Positions 17,039 through 26,265 of a stretch of 64,000 nucleotides of DNA are shown here, one piece after another. How positions within the stretch are numbered: position 1 is the stretch's first letter; every line of letters begins with the position of its first letter. The position numbers were made by a program, and so were the translations under genes. The notes beneath the pieces are model-generated. The model did no database searches, had not been told where the DNA came from, and saw nothing but the letters and a program-made list of their open reading frames with translations. Origin of the DNA: an uncultured Lentisphaeria bacterium (lineage in GTDB: Bacteria > Verrucomicrobiota > Lentisphaeria > Oligosphaerales > Oligosphaeraceae); the NCBI GenBank assembly GCA_934661755.1, contig CAKUJM010000007.1, forward strand, positions 16,478 through 80,477. Reading direction: 5' to 3'.

Positions 17039-18142
17039 TTACGCTTGCTCGATCAGGTTGAGGAACTCCCGAAAGATGCCACGGGAGTCATGCGGCCCGG
17101 GCGCGGCCTCCGGGTGGTACTGGACGCTGAATGCCGGCGCCTGGCGGTGCCGCACGCCCTCGACGGTGCCGTCGTTGAGGTTGATGCGGGTCATTTCCAA
17201 TATGCCGGCCGGCAGCTGCGACAGCGCGTAATTGTGGTTCTGGCTGGTGATCTCGACTTCGCCGGTGAGCAGGTTGCGCACCGGGTGGTTGCAGCCATGG
17301 TGGCCGAATTTCAGGCGTCCGCAGGCGGCGCCGCAGGCCAGCCCCAGCAGCTGATGGCCCAGGCAGATCCCGAACAGCGGCACCTTCCCCAGCAGCTGGC
17401 GGATGTTCTCGATGGCGTAGGGCATCGCCGAGGGGTCGGCGGGGCCGTTGGAGAGGAAGACGCCGTCCGGACACGCGGCAAGCACCTCGGAGGCCGCGGT
17501 GGCGGCCGGCACGATCTGCAATGACATCCCGCAGGCGGACAGCTCCCGCAGGATGCCGCGCTTCACCCCGAAGTCATAGACGACGACGCGGCATTTTCCG
17601 CCTTCGCCCCAGCTGTAGCGATCCGGCGTTGTCACCAGCCGGGCGTAGTCCTGGCCGTCCAGGCCGCTCCACGACCGGGCGCGATCCACTGCCTCGTCCG
17701 GATCCATCGGCGCGCCGCCGGTGTGCAAATAGGCCTTCTGGACGCCGTGCTCGCGCAGCCGCAGGGTCAGGAAGCGGGTATCCACCCCCGCGATGCCGCC
17801 CTTGCCATGGCGGGACAGGAACTGCTCCAGGGACTCCTGCGACCGCCAGTTCGACGGCGCGTTGAGCTCCTGGACCACCAGCCCCTGCAGGAATACCCCG
17901 CGGGACTCGTCGTCCTCGGCGTTGCAACCGTAGTTGCCGACCTCCGGAACCGTAAGGGTGACGAATTGCCCGGCGTACGACGGGTCGGTCAGGATCTCCT
18001 GGTAGCCGGTCATGCCGGTGTTGAACACCGCCTCGCCGACGCAATCGACCGGGGCGCCAAAGCCGTAGCCGCGCAGGATGGTGCCGTCGGCCAGGGCCAG
18101 AAAGGCCTCGCGCGACCGCTGCTGTTGCCAATTGTAACTCAT
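17039..18142 (-). CDS. carA: Carbamoyl-phosphate synthase small (glutaminase) subunit
   Basis: A 367-aa protein starting at the ATG at 18142 (MSYNWQQQRSREAFLALADG). The open frame extends further upstream, but homology starts here. The N-terminal domain has GYGFGAPVDCVGEAVFNTGM and the C-terminal class I glutamine amidotransferase domain has FGICLGHQLLG (nucleophile Cys) and VQYHPEA (His, Glu). It hydrolyses glutamine and passes ammonia to CarB. A sigma-54-type promoter sits at 18211-18226, about 70-85 bp upstream. Confidence 0.96.
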   Translation of the reverse strand: MSYNWQQQRSREAFLALADGTILRGYGFGAPVDCVGEAVFNTGMTGYQEILTDPSYAGQFVTLTVPEVGNYGCNAEDDESRGVFLQGLVVQELNAPSNWRSQESLEQFLSRHGKGGIAGVDTRFLTLRLREHGVQKAYLHTGGAPMDPDEAVDRARSWSGLDGQDYARLVTTPDRYSWGEGGKCRVVVYDFGVKRGILRELSACGMSLQIVPAATAASEVLAACPDGVFLSNGPADPSAMPYAIENIRQLLGKVPLFGICLGHQLLGLACGAACGRLKFGHHGCNHPVRNLLTGEVEITSQNHNYALSQLPAGILEMTRINLNDGTVEGVRHRQAPAFSVQYHPEAAPGPHDSRGIFREFLNLIEQA

Positions 18143-18210
18143 GATGGGGGACAATGAAGCTGCGGGATGAAAATTTGTCTTCTCGATGGCTGGTTGCGGT
18201 AGTAAAGCAT

Positions 18211-18226
18211 AGCAAGAACAATGCCA
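18211..18226 (-). promoter_or_regulatory. Sigma-54 (-24/-12) promoter for carAB
   Basis: On the minus strand the sequence is TGGCATTGTTCTTGCT. The invariant GG and GC are 12 bp apart, and TGGCA and TTGCT match the RpoN consensus TGGCAC-N5-TTGCW at all but one of the fixed positions. Transcription would start near 18200, leaving a leader of about 58 nt before carA. Confidence 0.7.
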
Positions 18227-18324
18227 TTGGCGGAAAAATGGCATGTCGGCACGCGAATCCGTGGCGCTCCCGTGTCTTTTCCGGTTGGCCGGGCGCAAGG
18301 GAACCGGCTTCACGGATTCGGGAT

Positions 18325-18371
18325 TTACAATAAGTGTAAGCCATTCCACTCCCCGCTTACACAATTTGTAA
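18325..18371. promoter_or_regulatory. Twin TTACA-N5-TGTAA palindromes, candidate activator sites
   Basis: TTACAATAAGTGTAA (18325-18339) and TTACACAATTTGTAA (18357-18371) share the same 5-bp arms and 5-bp spacing. Their centres are 32 bp apart, about three helical turns. They lie about 65 and 97 bp upstream of the predicted glnN start, and 130-165 bp upstream of the carAB start. This is the usual range for enhancer-binding activators of sigma-54 promoters. A further nested inverted repeat (arms 18254-18263 and 18311-18320) lies between them and the carAB promoter. The 348-bp gap 18143-18490 thus holds control elements only. The binding protein is unknown. Confidence 0.6.
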
Positions 18372-18401
18372 ATGACGGCAAAGCTGTTGCCAGCGGCAGT
18401 T

Positions 18402-18418
18402 TTGGCATGGCAATTGCT
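18402..18418 (+). promoter_or_regulatory. Sigma-54 (-24/-12) promoter for glnN-asnA
   Basis: The sequence TTGGCATGGCAATTGCT fits the RpoN consensus YTGGCACG-N4-TTGCW with GG at 18404-18405 and GC at 18416-18417, exactly 12 bp apart. Transcription would start near 18429, about 60 nt before the glnN ATG. Sigma-54 control of glutamine synthetase is well known in other bacteria. Confidence 0.8.
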
Positions 18419-18490
18419 TTGCTGCCCGGCATCGAGTTTTTTTTTTTCGGAGCATCCCCTCCAACCCAGATACAGAAGGAATCCAGAACC

Positions 18491-20629
<2,139 letters not shown>

Positions 20630-20664
20630 TGCAAAAAGAACCTGAACCCTGAGGATTTACTCCA

Positions 20665-21705
20665 ATGCTAGAACTACTCTTGCCTGCCGGGTACAAGCCG
20701 GTGCTGGATGAACTGGAGACTGAGAAGGCGATCCGCAAGATCAAGAACCTCTTCCAGGAGAACCTCGCCTTCGAGCTGTCGCTGCAGCGGGTCACCGCCC
20801 CGCTCTTCGTCAAGGCCGGCACCGGAATCAACGACAACCTCAACGGCGTCGAGAAGCCCGTCTCCTTTGTGCTCAAGGATGCCGACGGCGTCACCGCGGA
20901 AATTGTCCACTCGCTGGCCAAATGGAAGCGCATGAAGCTGGGCGCGCTCAAGACTGCCCCGGGGAAGGGCATCTACACCGACATGAACGCCATCCGTCCC
21001 GACGAGGAGGTCGACAACCTGCATTCGTTCTATGTCGACCAGTGGGATTGGGAGAAGGTCGTCACCGCCCAGGACCGCAATCTGGACTACCTCAAGTCCA
21101 CGGTGCGCCGAATCTACTATGCAATCCGCCGCACCGAGGCGGCGATCACCGCGGACTATCCGCAGCTGAAGCCCTTCCTGCCGGAGGAGATCAAGTTCCA
21201 TTTCACCGAGGACCTGGAAAAGGAGTTCCCGGAGCTGACCCCGAAGGAACGGGAAGACCGGGTCGCCCAGCGCGACGGCGCAGTCTTCATCATCGGCATC
21301 GGCGGCGCGCTGCCGATCTCCGGCAAGAAGCACGACGGACGCTCCCCGGATTATGACGACTGGTCGACGCCGTCCTGTCCGGGACACCATGGCCTCAACG
21401 GCGACATCGTGGTCTGGAACCCGCTGCTCAAACGCTCCTACGAAATCTCGTCGATGGGCATCCGGGTCGATCCCGCGGCGCTCAAGAAGCAGCTGGAGAT
21501 CGAGGGGCAGACTGCGCGGCTGCAGTTGCAGTTCCACAAGGCGCTCATGGCGGGTGAACTGCCGCTGACCATGGGCGGCGGCATCGGCCAGAGCCGGCTG
21601 TGCATGCTCTTCCTCCAGAAGGCGCATATCGGCGAGATCCAATGCAGCATCTGGCCGGAAGCCATGCGCAAACAGTGCGCGGATCACGGCATCCCGCTGC
21701 TGTAG
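20665..21705 (+). CDS. asnA: Aspartate-ammonia ligase (asparagine synthetase A)
   Basis: A 346-aa AsnA, slightly longer than the roughly 330 aa of the E. coli enzyme. It is a class II aminoacyl-tRNA-synthetase-like enzyme. Recognisable parts are LSLQRVTAPLFVKAGTGIND, GVEKPVSF, IVHSLAKWKRMKL, GKGIYTDMNAIRPDEE, SFYVDQWDWEKV and the C-terminal GGGIGQSRLCMLFLQK. It forms asparagine from aspartate, ammonia and ATP. It lies 35 bp after glnN on the same strand. An intrinsic-terminator-like hairpin follows the stop, so the glnN-asnA unit probably ends here. Confidence 0.96.
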   Translation: MLELLLPAGYKPVLDELETEKAIRKIKNLFQENLAFELSLQRVTAPLFVKAGTGINDNLNGVEKPVSFVLKDADGVTAEIVHSLAKWKRMKLGALKTAPGKGIYTDMNAIRPDEEVDNLHSFYVDQWDWEKVVTAQDRNLDYLKSTVRRIYYAIRRTEAAITADYPQLKPFLPEEIKFHFTEDLEKEFPELTPKEREDRVAQRDGAVFIIGIGGALPISGKKHDGRSPDYDDWSTPSCPGHHGLNGDIVVWNPLLKRSYEISSMGIRVDPAALKKQLEIEGQTARLQLQFHKALMAGELPLTMGGGIGQSRLCMLFLQKAHIGEIQCSIWPEAMRKQCADHGIPLL

Positions 21706-21714
21706 CCATATGGC

Positions 21715-21760
21715 CGGATGCGGCGGCTGCGGACACCCCTGCCCGCAGCCGCCGCATCCG
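21715..21760 (+). terminator. Strong hairpin after asnA
   Basis: CGGATGCGGCGGCTGCGG (21715-21732) and its exact complement CCGCAGCCGCCGCATCCG (21743-21760) form an 18-bp perfect stem with a 10-nt loop, 9 bp after the asnA stop. The following sequence is pyrimidine-rich (TTTCCCTCCG repeats) and not a clean T-run, so terminator function is likely but not certain. Confidence 0.7.
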
Positions 21761-21850
21761 TTTCCCTCCGTTTCCCTCCGTTTCCCTCCGTTTCCCTCCG
21801 TTTCCCTCCGTTTCCCTCCGTTTCCCTCCGTTTCCCTCCATTTCCCTCCA
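21761..21850. repeat. 10-bp tandem repeat (TTTCCCTCC[G/A]), 9 copies
   Basis: Seven exact copies of TTTCCCTCCG are followed by two ending in A, then degenerate units up to about 21879. The array lies between the asnA hairpin and argC, whose ATG is at 21922. A TATATTAT stretch (21881-21888) that may be the -10 region of argC follows immediately. One strand is almost purely pyrimidine. Confidence 0.95.
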
Positions 21851-21921
21851 TTAAACTCCGATAAGCTCCGTTCCCTCCGTTATATTATCCTGAAATCCCA
21901 CCACTACCTTCCCAGTTCTTC

Positions 21922-22851
21922 ATGACCAGGATCTTCGTCGATGGCAGTGCAGGCACAACGGGCTTGCAGATACACGAACGGCTCAGCCGCCGCCGTGATC
22001 TTGTTGTTTTGCCCATAGACGAGGCATTGCGCAAGGATCCGCAGGAGCGTTCGCGGCTGATGAACGAGTCGGACGTGGTTTTCCTGTGTTTGCCGGACGC
22101 CGCCGCCGTGGAGGCGGCGAAGCTGGTGACCAATCCGCAGGTCTGCGTTATTGACACCTCGACTGCCCATCGGGTGGCGGAGGGCTGGACCTATGGCTTT
22201 CCGGAAATCGGGCGCCGGGACGCCATTGCGCATTCGCGCCGGATTGCCAATCCGGGCTGCCATGCCACCGGCTTCATCAGCATCGTCTACCCGCTGATTG
22301 CCTCCGGGGCATTGCCGTCGGACGCCCTGTTGAGCTGTTTCTCCCTCACCGGATACTCCGGTGGCGGGAAGAAGATGATTGCCGAATACGAGGAGGCGCC
22401 TGCGCCGCCGCTGGCCGCGCCTGGGATCTATTCCCTGGAGCAGACGCACAAGCACCTGCCGGAGATGCAGAAGTTGTGCCGGCTGCTCCACAAGCCGCTG
22501 TTCTCGCCAATCGTCGCAAATTATTACAAGGGGATGGCCACGACCGTGCCATTGCACCTGTCCCAATTCAAAGGCGCACCGACGCTCACCCGACTCCGAC
22601 GGCTCTACTCCGACTTCTATGCAGGAGAGCCGCTGATCTCCGTCCGGATGGACGAGGTCGACAAGGCGGAGAAGCTCCATGGCAATGCCAAGGCCGGCAC
22701 TGACGGCTTGCAGCTGGTCGTCACCGGAAACGGCGAGCGCGTCACCATCACTGCGCTTTTCGACAACCTTGGCAAGGGCGCATCCGGCGCCGCCATCGAG
22801 AATATGAACATCGTGCTGGGACTGGAGCCGTCCTTCTGTCTGCGCCCATAA
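21922..22851 (+). CDS. argC: N-acetyl-gamma-glutamyl-phosphate reductase, type 2
   Basis: A 309-aa protein of the shorter argC type 2 family. The N-terminal NAD(P) motif is DGSAGTTGLQIHERL; the catalytic cysteine lies in RIANPGCHATGF near residue 117; SLTGYSGGGKKMI and TVPLHL match the dimerisation and substrate region. It reduces N-acetylglutamyl phosphate to the semialdehyde in arginine synthesis. It is the first gene of argCJBD; argJ follows after 15 bp. Confidence 0.95.
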   Translation: MTRIFVDGSAGTTGLQIHERLSRRRDLVVLPIDEALRKDPQERSRLMNESDVVFLCLPDAAAVEAAKLVTNPQVCVIDTSTAHRVAEGWTYGFPEIGRRDAIAHSRRIANPGCHATGFISIVYPLIASGALPSDALLSCFSLTGYSGGGKKMIAEYEEAPAPPLAAPGIYSLEQTHKHLPEMQKLCRLLHKPLFSPIVANYYKGMATTVPLHLSQFKGAPTLTRLRRLYSDFYAGEPLISVRMDEVDKAEKLHGNAKAGTDGLQLVVTGNGERVTITALFDNLGKGASGAAIENMNIVLGLEPSFCLRP

Positions 22852-22866
22852 CCGGGAATTTCTTCA

Positions 22867-24093
22867 ATGCATCATTTTATCAACGGCGGAGTCTGCGCCG
22901 CGGAGGGCTTTTGCGCCGCCGGAATCCATGCCGGGGTCAAGAGCCACAACCTCAACAAGAAGGATGTCGCGCTCATAGTGTCGCAATGTCCGTGTTCATG
23001 CGCGGCGGTGTACACCAGGAATGCAGTCAAGGCGGCACACATCCTGCTGGACATCGAGCATCTCAGGGATGGCCGTGCCCGCGCGGCGGTCGTCAACAGC
23101 GGCAATGCCAATGCGTGCGCACCCAATGGCGAAGCCCATGCCCGGGAGATCTGCGCGGCGGTGGCCGCATCGGTCGGTTGCGCCCCGGAGGAGGTGGTGA
23201 TTGCCTCCACCGGGGTCATCGGCCAGGAACTCAATGCCCGGGCCATAATCGACCATATCCCCGCGCTGTACCGCCACTGCACGGCTGACGAAGCCGGATC
23301 GGATGGCGCGGCCCAGGCGATCATGACCACGGACACCGTGAAGAAGGAGCTGGCGCTGGAGACCGCCATTGGCGGGAAGACGGTGCGTATCGGCGGCATC
23401 GCCAAGGGCTCCGGGATGATCCATCCCAACATGGGGACCATGCTCTGCTTCCTGACCACCGATTGCGCCATCTCGCCGGAAATGATCCGCGAGGCATTGC
23501 ACGAGACCGTGGCAGTCAGCTTCAACCGCATCAGCGTCGATGGCGACACCTCCACCAACGACACCTGCTGTGTCATGGCCAATGGCCTGGCAGGCAATGA
23601 GATGATTTCGGAGAAGAATGACGGCTACCGTGACTTCGTGTCGGCGCTGCAGACGCTGTGCGTCAAGCTGGCCATCGCCATGGCCGCCGATGGTGAAGGC
23701 GCCAGGCACCTGATCACCTGCACGCTGGAAGGCGCCAGGGATGACGCCGCTGCGGAGGCCATCGCCAAGGCGGTAATCTCCTCGACTTTGACCAAGGCCG
23801 CCATCTTCGGCACGGATGCCAACTGGGGCCGCGTGCTTTGCGCCATGGGATACTCCGGCATTCCCTTCAACCCCGATGGCGTCGATATCGCCTTCGCAAG
23901 CGCCGCCGGCAGAATCGCGGTCTGCCAGAAAGGCCGCGGGCTGCTTTTTGACGAGGAGCTGGCCAAGAGGATCCTCACCGAACATGACATCGTCATCGAC
24001 ATTGGCATGGGCGAAGGCAGCGGCAAATGCACCTGCTGGGGCTGCGACATCACCTACGACTACATCAAAATCAACGGGGACTACCGGACATGA
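22867..24093 (+). CDS. argJ: Ornithine acetyltransferase / N-acetylglutamate synthase
   Basis: A 408-aa ArgJ. The autocleavage site lies in KGSGMIHPNMGTMLCFLTTD; the conserved Thr of the GTML segment becomes the N-terminal nucleophile of the beta chain. SGNANACAPNGEA and the C-terminal GSGKCTCWGCDITYDYIKIN region are typical. It recycles the acetyl group from N-acetylornithine to glutamate. Whether it also uses acetyl-CoA (bifunctional form) cannot be told. No separate argA or argE is seen here. The stop overlaps the argB start by 4 bp. Confidence 0.96.
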   Translation: MHHFINGGVCAAEGFCAAGIHAGVKSHNLNKKDVALIVSQCPCSCAAVYTRNAVKAAHILLDIEHLRDGRARAAVVNSGNANACAPNGEAHAREICAAVAASVGCAPEEVVIASTGVIGQELNARAIIDHIPALYRHCTADEAGSDGAAQAIMTTDTVKKELALETAIGGKTVRIGGIAKGSGMIHPNMGTMLCFLTTDCAISPEMIREALHETVAVSFNRISVDGDTSTNDTCCVMANGLAGNEMISEKNDGYRDFVSALQTLCVKLAIAMAADGEGARHLITCTLEGARDDAAAEAIAKAVISSTLTKAAIFGTDANWGRVLCAMGYSGIPFNPDGVDIAFASAAGRIAVCQKGRGLLFDEELAKRILTEHDIVIDIGMGEGSGKCTCWGCDITYDYIKINGDYRT

Positions 24094-24959
24094 ACGACAA
24101 TGATCTGACGCTCTCCAACGCCCAGCGCGCGGTGGTGCTCACCCAGGCGCTGCCCTATATCCGCAAGTACCGCGGCCAGGTGGTGGTCGTCAAATACGGC
24201 GGCAATGCGATGATCAACCCGCAGCTCAAGCAGCAGGTGATGGAGGACATCGTCCTGCTGTGGCTCATTGGCGTCAAGGTGATTCTCGTGCACGGCGGCG
24301 GCCCGGAGATCAGCGAGCTGATGGACCGTCTCGGGAAAAAGCCGGAATTTATCGACGGGCTGCGGGTGACCGACCGGGAGACCGTGGACATTGTTCAGAT
24401 GGTGCTGGCGGGGAAGGTGAACAAGGGGCTGGTGAGCCTGCTGGAGCATCATGGCGGTCATGCCATGGGGATCTGCGGCATGGATGGACGGCTGATTGAG
24501 GCGAAGGCCAAAAGTCCGAAACTGGGCTATGTCGGGACCATCACCAAAATCAATATCCAGCCGGTGCATGACCTGCTCGAAAAGGGATACATCCCGGTGA
24601 TCTCCACCGTTGGCTGCGACACCGATGGCAACGCCTACAATATCAATGGCGACACCGCCGCCGCCTGGATCGCCGGCGCCCTCCGTGCCAAACGGCTGAT
24701 CATGATGACGGACATCGCCGGGATCCTGCGCGACGCCCATGATCCCTCGACTCTCATCCCGGAATTGAGCATCGGGGAGGCAAAACGGCTCTTCGAGGAA
24801 AGGGTGATCTCCGGCGGAATGATCCCCAAGGTAGAGTGTTGCATCAACGCCATCGGGATGGGAGTGCAGAAAACCATCATCATGGACGGCAGGATCCCCC
24901 ATTCCATCCTGATGGAATTGCTCACCGACGAAGGCGCCGGCACCATGATCCGGGAATGA
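24090..24959 (+). CDS. argB: Acetylglutamate kinase
   Basis: A 289-aa amino-acid kinase family enzyme. The ATG at 24090 overlaps argJ (ATGA). Motifs: VVVVKYGGNAM, ILVHGGGPEISELMDRLG, GNAYNINGDTAAAWIAGAL and SGGMIPKVECCINAI. It phosphorylates N-acetylglutamate, the committed and usually arginine-inhibited step of the cyclic pathway. An N-terminal helix of about 25 residues before the first strand, as in arginine-sensitive hexameric forms, appears present (LSNAQRAVVLTQALPYIRKY), so feedback inhibition is plausible. Confidence 0.96.
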   Translation: MNDNDLTLSNAQRAVVLTQALPYIRKYRGQVVVVKYGGNAMINPQLKQQVMEDIVLLWLIGVKVILVHGGGPEISELMDRLGKKPEFIDGLRVTDRETVDIVQMVLAGKVNKGLVSLLEHHGGHAMGICGMDGRLIEAKAKSPKLGYVGTITKINIQPVHDLLEKGYIPVISTVGCDTDGNAYNINGDTAAAWIAGALRAKRLIMMTDIAGILRDAHDPSTLIPELSIGEAKRLFEERVISGGMIPKVECCINAIGMGVQKTIIMDGRIPHSILMELLTDEGAGTMIRE

Positions 24960-25082
24960 TGCGGCATCCGGCGTGAAGCCATCCCCAACCATCCTCCACC
25001 ATCCCCACTCCAATCCCCTTCCCCGCAACGGGGAAAAACTGACGGCGGCATCCCCCCCCCTCAACCCGTTTCACCCCATCCC

Positions 25083-26249
25083 ATGAGCAACTGGACAGAC
25101 CTAGACCGCGAATTCATCGCCAATACCTACTCGCGTTTTCCGGTGGAGATCGTTGCCGGACGCGGCTGCCTGCTCTATGACGCCGGCGGCAAGGAGTACA
25201 TCGACCTGGGCAGCGGCATTGGCGTGACGGCGTTTGGCATCGGCGACCCGCAATGGAAGGCGGCGGTGGTCGCGCAGCTTGACGCGATCCAGCACACCTC
25301 GAATCTCTATTACACCCACCCCGATGCAAGGCTGGCGCAGCTGCTTTGCGGGCGTACCGGGATGCGGAAGGTCTTTTTCAGCAACTCCGGCGCGGAGGCG
25401 AACGAGTGCGCGATCAAGGTGGCGCGCAAATACGCGGCGCAGAAAAAGGGCCCGCAATACTCGACCATCGTCACCCTGGTCAACAGCTTCCATGGCCGTA
25501 CCCTGACGACGCTTGCCGCGACCGGCCAGGATCATTTCCACCAGCTCTTTCAACCATTGACGCCGGGGTTTGTCCACGTCCCCGCCAACGACCTGCCGCA
25601 GCTGACAGCCGCGGCCCAATCCCATCCCACCGCCGCCATCATGCTGGAATGCATCCAGGGCGAAGGCGGGGTCGTGCCGCTGGATCCGGATTTCGTGCGT
25701 GGCGTCGCCGACTACGCCGCCGCGCAGGACCTGCCGCTGATCATCGACGAGGTCCAGACCGGCAATGGCCGCACCGGCAGGCTCTACGCCTATATGAACT
25801 ACGGGATCGTCCCGGACATTGTCTCGACTGCCAAGGGACTGGGGGGCGGGCTTCCAATCGGCGCGACCCTGATGGGCGGGAAGACCGCCGGGGTGCTGGG
25901 AGCCGGCGACCATGGCTCCACCTTCGGGGGCAACCCCGTCTGCTGTGCCGGCGCAATCAGCATAATTGAGCGATTGGACGAGGCCTTCCTGTCGTCGGTC
26001 TCCGAGAAGGGTGAATACATCCTCGGGGCATTGCGGAACGCCCCGGGAATCGAGTCGGTCACGGGCATGGGGCTGATGATCGGCGTCAAGACCGCCCGTC
26101 CTGCGGGAGAGGTGGTGGCGGAATGCATCCGGAAGGGGGTGCTTTGCCTGACCGCCAAGGACAAGGTCCGGCTGCTCCCCGCGCTCAACATCCCGCTGCC
26201 GCTGCTGGCAAGGGCCATCGACATCCTGAAGGCGGCCGCCGCCGGCTGA
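25083..26249 (+). CDS. argD: Acetylornithine aminotransferase
   Basis: A 388-aa class III PLP-dependent aminotransferase. PLP-site motifs are FSNSGAEANECAIKVAR, NSFHGRTL, LIIDEVQTGNGRTG and the Schiff-base lysine in STAKGLGGGLPIGA (near residue 255). It converts N-acetylglutamate semialdehyde to N-acetylornithine. A 123-bp gap separates it from argB; nothing recognisable lies in it apart from a C-run. It converges on the GH151-like gene with 16 bp between the stops. Confidence 0.94.
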   Translation: MSNWTDLDREFIANTYSRFPVEIVAGRGCLLYDAGGKEYIDLGSGIGVTAFGIGDPQWKAAVVAQLDAIQHTSNLYYTHPDARLAQLLCGRTGMRKVFFSNSGAEANECAIKVARKYAAQKKGPQYSTIVTLVNSFHGRTLTTLAATGQDHFHQLFQPLTPGFVHVPANDLPQLTAAAQSHPTAAIMLECIQGEGGVVPLDPDFVRGVADYAAAQDLPLIIDEVQTGNGRTGRLYAYMNYGIVPDIVSTAKGLGGGLPIGATLMGGKTAGVLGAGDHGSTFGGNPVCCAGAISIIERLDEAFLSSVSEKGEYILGALRNAPGIESVTGMGLMIGVKTARPAGEVVAECIRKGVLCLTAKDKVRLLPALNIPLPLLARAIDILKAAAAG

Positions 26250-26265
26250 GCTTTTTTTGCGCAGG

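Noticed and set aside
14427..17231. A 934-codon open frame on + opposite carB, and similar long frames opposite or across other genes
   Set aside because: High GC at third codon positions leaves long open frames on the other strand. This one has no domain-like sequence, while carB on minus is unmistakable.
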